Shown here one piece after another: positions 1-6,348 of a stretch of 15,921 bases of DNA; within the stretch, counting starts at the first letter, position 1, and each line of letters opens with the position of its first letter. The translations under genes and the position numbers were made by a program. The notes under the pieces are model-generated. The model saw only the letters and a program-made list of their open reading frames with translations. It searched no databases and had not been told where the DNA came from. The DNA lies in assembly GCA_024278415.1 (NCBI GenBank), contig JAJRTI010000749.1:1-15921 (forward strand), read 5' to 3'. The DNA comes from Planctomycetota bacterium. GTDB taxonomy: Bacteria > Planctomycetota > Brocadiia > JAJRTI01.

Positions 1-56
1 CGCAAAGGCTGTACGATTTCGTGCTATCGCTGGTGCCGGCAGAGGAGCGCCCCTGA
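1..56 (+). CDS. C-terminal tail of an unidentified protein (partial)
   Basis: The frame starting at base 3 reads QRLYDFVLSLVPAEERP and ends in TGA at 54-56. Most of its codons end in G or C, like the real genes here. The tail is alternately hydrophobic and charged, as the last helix of a globular protein would be. It would converge on the minus-strand PHP gene, leaving 40 bp between the two stops. Seventeen codons are too few to name a family, and the frame could be open by chance. Confidence 0.4.
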   Translation, partial: QRLYDFVLSLVPAEERP

Positions 57-96
57 GCCGCAGTTTTGCATGTGGATGCCCTCGAGGTAGAGCGGG

Positions 97-1527
97 TTAC
101 AGCATCAGCCACACCGGACTCGTCCACGCCTGCGCGCCGGATGAGCAGGTGACGCGGAAGTAGTAATACACGAACGGCCGCGGCGCCGCAGGGGTGGGAT
201 CGAGTGCGACGGACCTCAGGTCCGCTTCGTCGGTCCAGTCCATGTCCATGCGCCAGCCGTTGCCAGGCTGTGAGTGCACGTCCTGGCCATTGCGCACCAC
301 GTCTACGCGCACGATGTCGCTCTCCGCGGCGATGAGCGCGCGCACGCGGCGCGGCTGCTTGGGGTCCCCCGCTTCCGCGTCCTCGCCCATGGCGCGGCCC
401 GCGACGTCGCACTCGATGAGGATGCGCTCGAAGCTCGCGGCGTAGCAGGAGCGGCGTTTCATCGCGTCGAACACGTTGCGTCGCGACAGCGCGGGCGCGA
501 ACGCGGCGGTGAGCCCCGGCAGGCGATCGATGTGGGGCGAGTCGTCGCCGAAGCTGCTGGGCAGGGTCGCGTGCGTGTCCGTGCCGGCGATGAAACCCAG
601 CGCGTACCCCTTGGCCAAGAGGTCCTGCACGTAGCTCGGCCCGTCGTGGAGGTCGTGCAGCGCGTTGGGGTTGCCGCGGTACTCGCTTGTGCCCCACTTG
701 GAGTGGATCTCGACCACGGGCATGTGCTCCGGGCCGAGGTACGTGCAGTCGTTCAGTTCGCCATGCTTGCCGGGCCGGGTGGTGTGGTGGGGGACGATGA
801 TGAACTCTTGATCGCCGAGGCGCTCCATGAGCGTACGCGTGTCGCCGTCCTCGTACGCGTCGACCCACTCCTTCGCGTCGCCGGCGAAGTACACGTTGTT
901 GTCGCCACCCGCGCCGCCTTGGAGCGACGCCTCGTACCCGAGGATCGTGGCGAAGCGCGGCGGGTCGTCGAAAAGCCGCGCGGCCTCGCGCTGGACCTTC
1001 CACTTCGACACGTCGCTGCGGCCGTTGGACACGTGGTCCGCCGCGCAGGCCCAGTCGAGCCCCGCGACGTAGCGCGCGCAAGTGAAGCAGAAGTTGAGCG
1101 TGCGGCAGCGCTGCCAATTGCATCGGCTGAGGATCGTGTGCACGTGCGGGTCGCCCCAGTAGATGCGCTGTTCCGCGCGCTCGACGCAACGCACGGGGTT
1201 GCTGAGATACGTCTCGCCCTCGAACTCGAACGCGAGCCGGTGGAGGCCCGGCTCATCGAGGGCCACGTTCTCGCACTCGTGCACCGCGGGCCGGCCGGCC
1301 TCGAAGCGCACCTCGCCGGGGAGCCCTCGCGCGGGTGAGTCGCCGGCCCGGGCCGCCGCGTCGCACTCGACTGACGCGTACGCCTTCGCGTCAAGCGCGG
1401 CCAGCTTCACGCTGAACGGCTCGCCGACCTCGACGATCGACGGCACGACAACGGACAGCCGCGCCGGCGGCCCGCCCGGGCCTTCGAGCAAGAGGATGCG
1501 TTCGAGGAAGGGGTTGTCCAGGGGCAT
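97..1527 (-). CDS. DUF3604-type PHP-domain protein
   Basis: This 476-residue protein has an N-terminal beta-rich region (about 1-115) followed by a PHP-like metal-dependent hydrolase fold. Visible metal-ligand motifs are GDPHVHT (D126, H128, H130), AADH (D164, H165), GYEA (E199), VPHH (H247, H248), EIHSKWG (E273, H275) and GTDTH (D317, H319). The C-terminal strand ending AWTSPVWL is typical of DUF3604 proteins. There is no signal peptide, so it is probably cytoplasmic. PHP domains usually hydrolyse phosphoesters on a trinuclear metal site; the substrate of this branch is not known to me. A Cys-rich insert (C136, C141, C147, C150) just after the first motif is noticeable and might bind metal. 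The start is supported by GAGGAG (1537-1542 on the minus strand), 9 nt before ATG. The family call is firm, the reaction is not. Confidence 0.88.
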   Translation of the reverse strand: MPLDNPFLERILLLEGPGGPPARLSVVVPSIVEVGEPFSVKLAALDAKAYASVECDAAARAGDSPARGLPGEVRFEAGRPAVHECENVALDEPGLHRLAFEFEGETYLSNPVRCVERAEQRIYWGDPHVHTILSRCNWQRCRTLNFCFTCARYVAGLDWACAADHVSNGRSDVSKWKVQREAARLFDDPPRFATILGYEASLQGGAGGDNNVYFAGDAKEWVDAYEDGDTRTLMERLGDQEFIIVPHHTTRPGKHGELNDCTYLGPEHMPVVEIHSKWGTSEYRGNPNALHDLHDGPSYVQDLLAKGYALGFIAGTDTHATLPSSFGDDSPHIDRLPGLTAAFAPALSRRNVFDAMKRRSCYAASFERILIECDVAGRAMGEDAEAGDPKQPRRVRALIAAESDIVRVDVVRNGQDVHSQPGNGWRMDMDWTDEADLRSVALDPTPAAPRPFVYYYFRVTCSSGAQAWTSPVWLML

Positions 1528-1584
1528 TCAGGGGGTCTCCTCAGTGCAGCATTCCGCAAGTTTGTGCAGGGATGTTGCGCGCTT

Positions 1585-1701
1585 GTAGCACGCTCGTAAG
1601 AGCGTCTCTGCTGACGCGAGAGGGGACGCGATGCGGAAGCCCGCCGAAGGCGGGATCGCATCGTGTCCCCAGACGCACGAACGCACTGACGTGCGCGCTA
1701 C
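1585..1701. repeat. 117-bp palindromic element with terminal hairpins
   Basis: The element begins GTAGC and ends GCTAC. Each end carries a small hairpin: ACGCTC-GTAA-GAGCGT at 1590-1605, and, read on the minus strand, GCGCAC-GTCA-GTGCGT at 1696-1681. The centre is a long stem: GGGGAC (1622-1627) with GTCCCC (1665-1670), CGATGCG (1629-1635) with CGCATCG (1657-1663), and CCCGCC (1640-1645) with GGCGGG (1649-1654) around a GAA loop. A single terminal unit of the same design lies at 6089-6109. It looks like a non-autonomous, REP/MITE-like element. It sits upstream of the PHP gene, so it could also affect transcript ends. Confidence 0.75.
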
Positions 1702-1806
1702 CAACGGGAGGCTTCATGCTGTCCAATGGTTAATAGTTGATGGGCGGTGCGACATCAACCATTTGCTCCTCCACTGTCTTAGCAAAGCCCACGTGACGCG
1801 CTCCAA

Positions 1807-1995
1807 TTACCCCGTCAGCCTCCGTTCTGGCAAGTCCTTCCCGACGTTGGACTGTGGCTTGGTGACCAATTGGCCCTGGCTCTCGCGTTGGCAGAGCCGC
1901 AGGTGCTGGAAGAACTGGTGGACGTCGTTGCCGGCTCGTGCCGCGAGTGCAGCGCCTGCCTTGCGAACCTCCGCAACAATAGGGTCTTCATTCAT
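1807..1995 (-). CDS. Small protein of DPIVxEVR type, antitoxin-like
   Basis: This 62-residue protein begins MNEDPIVAEVRKAG, continues ALAARAGNDVHQFFQHLR, and then has a basic, Gln-rich QRESQGQLVTK stretch. The pattern (DPIV-E-VR, a short helix, ND-H/L, then L-R-QRES) matches a group of small proteins I recall from planctomycetes, cyanobacteria and Chloroflexi, often considered antitoxin-like; this is from memory. The last 15 residues do not fit that pattern. It starts 9 bp after the stop of the lectin-like gene, so it may be co-transcribed, although no Shine-Dalgarno is evident. No toxin partner is visible. Third-position GC is lower than in its neighbours, which fits a transferred module. 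A short alternative reading frame overlaps its 3' end. Confidence 0.6.
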   Translation of the reverse strand: MNEDPIVAEVRKAGAALAARAGNDVHQFFQHLRLCQRESQGQLVTKPQSNVGKDLPERRLTG

Positions 1996-2004
1996 AGTCT
2001 GATG

Positions 2005-4578
2005 TCAACGATCCAGGTAGGGCGCGGTCTCCGGCATGATGAGCACGTCGCTGAAGTTGGCGCGGCAATCCTTCGCCGCGAGCGCGACGTAGCCGCCTGC
2101 CAACGGCTCGGGGTCGACCCAATCCGCGAGGACACGGCCGTTGAGGCGCAGGATCAGCCGATTGCCGAGCTTGCGAAAGTAGCAGTTGACCTGCCGCGGG
2201 GTGTTGCAGTGCCGGCCCATGGAGATGGTGAACTCGGACGTCTCGAAGATGATCTTCCCGCGCTTGCGGATGCGCAGGCACGCGCCCCGGTCCGCGCCGA
2301 TCTCGACCGCATACCCGCTCATGAGATCGCGGCCGTCCGCACAGACCGCGAGCGTGATGTCGTGGTAGGGGTAATGGTGGTGCGTCGTGTTGGGATCGTC
2401 GGTGCCGATCGTGATTTCAGAGACATCGAACTGCACGGCCACGTCGGCCGGCTGCTTCTCCCGCAGCCACGTGACCGCCTGCTGTTTGCGGCCGTCCGCG
2501 GTGAGCCAGTGGTCCCAGGGAATGCACGAAAGGCCGCTGTGCAGCGTCCACGATCCTCCGGTCTGGCGCCATGCCGGCGCGAGAAACTCGAAGCTGTACT
2601 GCCGCGCCGAGAGGTGCTCGATCGTGAAATTGCTGAACGCGGCGTTCGCACCCGCGGCCTCGATCGCGACGCGGTCGCCGGAAAGCGGCGTCGGGTCGCG
2701 CCACACGAGGAGCGCCGTGCGGTCGATGCCCGCGGCCACGAACTCGCCCTCGCGCTCGATGAACAACCGCCGCGGCCACGTGGGCGAGGCCGCCGGGACC
2801 GGCTTGCTCGCGACCACCCGCGGCCCGCGGCGCAGCGTCAGCACGACGCGGCCGCCGCTCTTCGCGAGGGTCGCGGCGTAGCCTGTCCCTGGCTGCTTGC
2901 GATCCGCCGAGATACGCAGGCCCGCGCCTGGGCCTGGGTCGAGCACGTCGATGCTCGCGGCCGCGTCGCCCGGGCAGGGCTGCCCACTCCAGAGCACTCC
3001 GGCGCCCCTGACGCATTCGAGCCGGGCGTCGCGCACGGCCCACTCTCCCGCGCCAGTCTTGAACCGTGTGCCGATGAGCGGTTGTTCCTTCTTGGAGGTC
3101 TTGAGCATGACCCGGGGCATGTCGAACGCGTACTCGCACACGAGCGCAGGCTTGGGCTCCCATGGCTCGACGCGCGCCCACGCGCCGCGCCCTACTCCGC
3201 CGCCGCCCGCGAACGCCACGTGCGTGGGCTCGAAGCCCAGCTCGATCCAGGAGGCCATGTGCTTCCCGTCGACCGTCGCCACCACGCGGCCCCTGCTGGC
3301 CGCCAGGTCGATGAGCGCGGCCGGCCGGCCCTGTAGCTTCGCCTCGCCGCAGACAACGGACTTGCCCCCGGCCCAACGCGTGAGCGTGCAGGTGCGCTTG
3401 CTGGAGTCGATAGCCATCTCGAAGCGCGCGGCGCCGGGTTTCCCTTCCAGGAGCAGGCTCGTCGTCGCCTTGGCCGCGACCGCGGCTCGCACGCGCACGC
3501 CCGGCCACTGGGCTGGCAAAGGCGTCGGCGTCGGGCCGACTAGCACTTCCGCGTCGAACGGGTCGACCGACACGTCGTCGAACGCGGCCGGCTTGCCCGT
3601 GGCCAGGAGGCCGACCTTGCCGGCGTGCAGGCCGATGTCGTGCGCGGCCAGCAGCAACTCGCCGTCCACGTACGCCCACACGCGCTCGCCAAGCGCCTCG
3701 ATGCGCAGGCGATGCCATTGCCGTGCGTCGAACCGGCGCTTGGTGGTGAGGAACCGCACCTGGCCGCCTCGCACCCACCGCAACTGCGGCTCGCACGCGT
3801 CGCCGCGCCGGCGCAGCACGAGTTCGCCGTGGTTGGCCTCGCCGCGCCAGTAGAAGGCCAGACCGCACGCGTCGGCTTCGCGCAGGTTGCAGGTGGCCTC
3901 CGCCGCGTAGAAGTCCCAAGAGGCGTGGCCGGTCGTAGCGACCGCGCGCTTGCCCCCACCTGTGTACAACGAGTACATGGGGAAGTTTTCGTTGCGCGCG
4001 ATGAGCGGGTCGACCGGCGCTTCGATCTCCCATTTGCCCGACTCGGCCTTCCACGTGTTGGGCACCGCGTCGGGCGTGTCGAACTGGTCGTTGAAGCTGG
4101 GCCGGCCGCGGCGCTCGATCTTGGGCTTGGCCAGGAGCGCGGCCTTGGGCAGGCCCAGCTCGCCCACGCCGTCGCCCGGCAGCGTGTCCACGCGTGCGGT
4201 GAGCACGCGGTCGCCGTCGAAGGCCACGAACACGCGCCGCGGCCGGCCGGACAGCGTGATCGTGCGCTTGGGGCAACTCCAGAAGCCGGCGGCGAACTCC
4301 GCGCGGCCGAGTTCTTCGACGCGGCCCGACTTGCGCAACAGCAGCGCGGCCCCACGCTGGCCCACTTGCACGACGAAGCCGTCGCCCTGGGCGTCCATGC
4401 CGAACCCAAGCCAGAAGCCCTGCTCGACCGGCGTGCGCTCCGGCGCGAGCGCAAGCGTCACGTCGAAGAGGGGCGACTTGGTGTGCACCTGCGGCTTGAG
4501 CGCGTCCGGCGCACCCGCGGCGTAGAGACAACTGCTGATCAGAAACGAGATGGCAAGAGAGACGGGGTGACGGGTCAT
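2005..4578 (-). CDS. Secreted multi-module LamG/DUF1080-like protein
   Basis: This is an 857-residue exported protein of repeated concanavalin-like beta-sandwich modules. The N-terminus MTRHPVSLAISFLISSC is a short signal peptide, and I14-S15-S16-C17 fits a lipobox, so it may be a lipoprotein. Module ends recur: a strand such as VWAYVDGELLLA or LILRLNGRVLADW, then a closing strand AAFDDVSV (331-338), AAFSNFTI or ANFSDVLI (near the C-terminus). Module starts resemble FNDQFD...W...SGKWEI (162-185). I count three clear modules plus one or two weaker ones between 25 and 530. Such folds usually bind or occasionally cleave glycans; I see no catalytic signature, so binding is the likelier role. The open frame extends upstream to 4716, but ATG 4578 is chosen because a TATAAT promoter (4619-4624) lies inside that extension and the signal peptide begins here. 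Confidence 0.8.
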   Translation of the reverse strand: MTRHPVSLAISFLISSCLYAAGAPDALKPQVHTKSPLFDVTLALAPERTPVEQGFWLGFGMDAQGDGFVVQVGQRGAALLLRKSGRVEELGRAEFAAGFWSCPKRTITLSGRPRRVFVAFDGDRVLTARVDTLPGDGVGELGLPKAALLAKPKIERRGRPSFNDQFDTPDAVPNTWKAESGKWEIEAPVDPLIARNENFPMYSLYTGGGKRAVATTGHASWDFYAAEATCNLREADACGLAFYWRGEANHGELVLRRRGDACEPQLRWVRGGQVRFLTTKRRFDARQWHRLRIEALGERVWAYVDGELLLAAHDIGLHAGKVGLLATGKPAAFDDVSVDPFDAEVLVGPTPTPLPAQWPGVRVRAAVAAKATTSLLLEGKPGAARFEMAIDSSKRTCTLTRWAGGKSVVCGEAKLQGRPAALIDLAASRGRVVATVDGKHMASWIELGFEPTHVAFAGGGGVGRGAWARVEPWEPKPALVCEYAFDMPRVMLKTSKKEQPLIGTRFKTGAGEWAVRDARLECVRGAGVLWSGQPCPGDAAASIDVLDPGPGAGLRISADRKQPGTGYAATLAKSGGRVVLTLRRGPRVVASKPVPAASPTWPRRLFIEREGEFVAAGIDRTALLVWRDPTPLSGDRVAIEAAGANAAFSNFTIEHLSARQYSFEFLAPAWRQTGGSWTLHSGLSCIPWDHWLTADGRKQQAVTWLREKQPADVAVQFDVSEITIGTDDPNTTHHHYPYHDITLAVCADGRDLMSGYAVEIGADRGACLRIRKRGKIIFETSEFTISMGRHCNTPRQVNCYFRKLGNRLILRLNGRVLADWVDPEPLAGGYVALAAKDCRANFSDVLIMPETAPYLDR

Positions 4579-4618
4579 AAGCGAGGTTCCCTGTTTCTGC
4601 GGCTGGCAGCGATGCTTC

Positions 4619-4647
4619 ATTATAACCGATGCTCCGCGGTCCGTCGC
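4619..4647 (-). promoter_or_regulatory. Promoter of the LamG-like gene
   Basis: On the minus strand there is a consensus TATAAT (4624 to 4619). A weaker -35 GCGACG (4647 to 4642) lies 17 nt upstream. Transcription would begin near 4612, giving a leader of about 34 nt to ATG 4578, with AGGGAA as a weak ribosome-binding site. The -10 is convincing in this GC-rich setting; the -35 matches TTGACA at only three positions. Confidence 0.55.
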
Positions 4648-4748
4648 CTCGAGGCGGCCAGCATCGACACTTGTCAGTTGTACGAGGGCGCCGCGCGCCT
4701 CGTCCGTAGCCCACATGGCCCAGATGCCTACCTAGAGCACGCGTAGAA

Positions 4749-4782
4749 GATAATTGCAGACTTCGCGAAGTCTGCAATTATC
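4749..4782. repeat. Perfect 34-bp palindrome
   Basis: The 17-nt half GATAATTGCAGACTTCG is followed immediately by its exact reverse complement, with the centre TTCGCGAA. Both ends are A+T-rich, unlike the surroundings. A 6-bp direct repeat CACGCG flanks it (4738-4743 and 4785-4790), which could be a target duplication or coincidence. It lies between the divergent promoters of the LamG-like gene and the ROK kinase. It could be an operator for a dimeric regulator, a REP-like repeat, or a cruciform-forming site. There is no T-run to make it a terminator. Confidence 0.8.
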
Positions 4783-4929
4783 CCCACGCGCCAACGTGAA
4801 GCAGTGGCTCTGTTTCGATGTCTATCTTCCGTGCGACTCGCGCAGTTCTGTGCCAGGCGAACCCACTGCGGATCACCGGTGCGGCTGAAAGTGTACCAGC
4901 ATCTCTTCCGCCTCATGCGATAGCTGATG

Positions 4930-4976
4930 TGATACAATTGGCGGCCTCATGGTCTGTATTCGTCACGCAGAAGGAG
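4930..4976 (+). promoter_or_regulatory. Promoter and ribosome-binding site of the ROK kinase
   Basis: TGATACAAT (4930-4938) is an extended -10 (TGn followed by TACAAT, five of six matches to TATAAT). No good -35 is seen at the expected distance, which is acceptable for an extended -10 promoter. AAGGAG (4971-4976) sits 10 nt before ATG 4987 and fixes the kinase start. The leader would be about 40 nt. Confidence 0.5.
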
Positions 4977-4986
4977 ACTCCAGCCC

Positions 4987-5961
4987 ATGTCCGACTCAAC
5001 CCAGCGCCTTGCGATCGCAATCGACATCGGCGGCACGAACGTGAAGGCCGGCGTGTTGAGCCGCGACGGCGAGATCGCCGCGCGGCGGCGTGCCCTGACC
5101 GAGGAGCGCAAAGGCGGCGAACAGCTCATGGAGAAGCTCATCGACCTTGCCCAATCGCTCATGGATGAAGTGGGCGAGCCCGGCGCCACGTATGCAGGCA
5201 TCGGCGTCGGCACGCCGGGGTTGCCCAAGGACGGCGTGATCGTGTCGTGCCCGGGCAAGATCCCCGGTTGGGAGGGTGTGCGCGTGTGCGAGCGGCTCAC
5301 GGAGGCGACCGGGCTGCCGGCGTTCATGGACAACGACGTGAAGGTGATCGCGCTTGGCGAGGGCTGGATGGGCGCGGCCAAGGGCGAGCGCCACTTCGTC
5401 TCCCTTGCGCTCGGCACCGGCGTGGGCGGCGGGATCATCATCGACGGCCAGGTCTACCAGGGCGAGCACGGCGTGAGCGCGCGGCTAGGCCACATCGTCG
5501 TGGAGCCCAATGGCAAACTGTGCATGTGCGGCAACCGAGGCTGCCTGGAGGCGTACGCGTCCGCGCGGTCGGTCGCCGCGGCCGGCATCGACCACGTGCT
5601 GCGCGGGTGCCAGACGACGATCCTGGACCTGGCCGGCGGCGACATCGCCAAGATCGAGGCCAAGACCGTGTTCGACGCCGCGCAGCAGGGTGACGCGATC
5701 GCGCTGGAGATCGTGCACAAGACCGCACACTATCTGGCCGTGGCGGTCCTCACGATCATGCACTCGCTCAACCCCAAGTGCATCGTCATCGGCGGGGGAG
5801 TGGCCGAGGCGGGCGACCTGCTCCTGGAGCCGCTGCGGGAGATCGTGGAGCGGCACGCGTGGACCGGGCCCGGGGAGACCATCGACATCCGGCAGTCCAC
5901 CCTCGGCGACGACGCCGGCCTCTACGGCGGCGCGGCGCTCGCGTTTGCGTCGGGGACATGA
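4987..5961 (+). CDS. ROK-family sugar kinase
   Basis: This 324-residue protein has the full length and order of a ROK kinase. It has the phosphate-binding loop AIDIGGTNVKAG (11-22), the catalytic aspartate D117 in MDNDVKVIALGE, the second phosphate loop LGTGVGGGI (142-150), the zinc motif CMCGNRGCLE (C179, C181, C186) with H169, and a C-terminal IGGGVAEAGDLLLEPL. Such enzymes phosphorylate glucose, fructose, N-acetylmannosamine, allose or similar sugars with ATP in the cytoplasm. The ExGH sugar-contact motif reads RLGH (R166-H169), so the usual glutamate is an arginine; the substrate may therefore not be glucose. No ROK repressor-type DNA-binding domain is present. The gene is monocistronic with its own promoter and strong ribosome-binding site. 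Family assignment is firm, substrate unknown. Confidence 0.92.
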   Translation: MSDSTQRLAIAIDIGGTNVKAGVLSRDGEIAARRRALTEERKGGEQLMEKLIDLAQSLMDEVGEPGATYAGIGVGTPGLPKDGVIVSCPGKIPGWEGVRVCERLTEATGLPAFMDNDVKVIALGEGWMGAAKGERHFVSLALGTGVGGGIIIDGQVYQGEHGVSARLGHIVVEPNGKLCMCGNRGCLEAYASARSVAAAGIDHVLRGCQTTILDLAGGDIAKIEAKTVFDAAQQGDAIALEIVHKTAHYLAVAVLTIMHSLNPKCIVIGGGVAEAGDLLLEPLREIVERHAWTGPGETIDIRQSTLGDDAGLYGGAALAFASGT

Positions 5962-5971
5962 ATCCGCCGAA

Positions 5972-5986
5972 GGACGCGCAGCGTCC
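5972..5986 (+). terminator. Stem-loop after the ROK kinase
   Basis: GGACGC-GCA-GCGTCC is a perfect 6-bp stem starting 10 nt after the kinase stop codon. No T-tract follows it, so it may only mark the 3' end of the transcript or be incidental. Confidence 0.3.
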
Positions 5987-6088
5987 ATCTGGAGTGCGCT
6001 GGCTTGACGGCGCTTTCAGTTCGATCTTGGAAACGCGAGAGCGCTAGCGCGCAGAGGTGCGAAGAGGGGAACAAGACGCCGGCCGCTC

Positions 6089-6109
6089 GTAGCACGCACG
6101 TCAGTGCGT
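6089..6109 (+). repeat. Solo terminal unit of the 117-bp element
   Basis: GTAGC followed by ACGCAC-GTCA-GTGCGT matches the left-end unit of the element at 1585-1605 except for paired changes (TC/GA becomes AC/GT) and one loop base. The inverted right end at 1701-1681 is even closer, differing at only one base. The rest of the element is absent here. Confidence 0.65.
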
Positions 6110-6168
6110 TTCTCTGTACGACGTCATTCTGCGCGAAGCACGAATCCTGCGCCTGACGGCCAGGGAAG

Positions 6169-6197
6169 CCTCCCGAAGGTTGCCAACCTTCGGGAGG
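6169..6197. repeat. 29-bp near-perfect palindrome
   Basis: The 14-nt arm CCTCCCGAAGGTTG is separated by one base from its exact reverse complement. It lies midway between the convergent kinase and acetyltransferase genes. It could be a REP-like repeat or a bidirectional transcript-end structure; no T-run follows on either strand. Confidence 0.75.
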
Positions 6198-6283
6198 TTC
6201 GCCCCCGCAATCGCAGACTTAGGCCCGGCGTCCCGTAGGGACGGCCGAATCCGGCGTGCGGCGCAATGCGTGCGGCGCACGCC

Positions 6284-6304
6284 AGAAAAGCGGCGTCCCG
6301 CCGC
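6284..6304 (-). terminator. Second intrinsic terminator of the acetyltransferase gene
   Basis: On the minus strand, GCGGCG-GGA-CGCCGC (6304 to 6290) is followed by TTTTCT (6289 to 6284). This is the stem-plus-U-tract form of an intrinsic terminator, 20-odd bases beyond the first one. Confidence 0.7.
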
Positions 6305-6307
6305 GGC

Positions 6308-6331
6308 AGAAAAGCGCCGTCAAGCCGGCGC
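6308..6331 (-). terminator. First intrinsic terminator of the acetyltransferase gene
   Basis: On the minus strand, GCGCCG (6331 to 6326), a GCTTGA loop, and CGGCGC (6319 to 6314) are followed by TTTTCT (6313 to 6308). It begins 17 nt after the gene's stop codon. It shares the CAGAAAAGCGsCGTC core with the second terminator (6283-6297 and 6307-6321), suggesting a tandem duplication. Confidence 0.72.
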
Positions 6332-6348
6332 ACTCCAAGAGCCGCGCC

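Larger units (their letters stand above)
5962..6348. other. Gene-free convergent interval
   Basis: No convincing gene is seen in these 387 bp between the convergent kinase and acetyltransferase genes. It holds a hairpin just after the kinase, a terminal unit of the 117-bp element family, a 29-bp palindrome, a small stem CGTCCC-GTA-GGGACG (6229-6243), and two terminators serving the minus strand. All are listed separately except the 6229 stem. A 10-bp palindrome GCGCTAGCGC is at 6041-6050. Confidence 0.6.

Noticed and set aside
4579..4716. 46-codon N-terminal extension of the LamG-like protein
   Set aside because: It would place a consensus TATAAT inside the coding region and bury the signal peptide behind a charged leader.
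2417..4777. Long minus-strand frame overlapping the LamG-like gene
   Set aside because: It is rich in Arg, Ala, Gly and Pro with no domain pattern, as expected of an off-frame reading of GC-rich coding DNA. The other frame has a signal peptide and repeated modules.
4728..4937. 69-codon minus-strand frame in the kinase promoter region
   Set aside because: It has no ribosome-binding site, its composition is unlike real genes here, and it overlaps the palindrome and the kinase -10 box.
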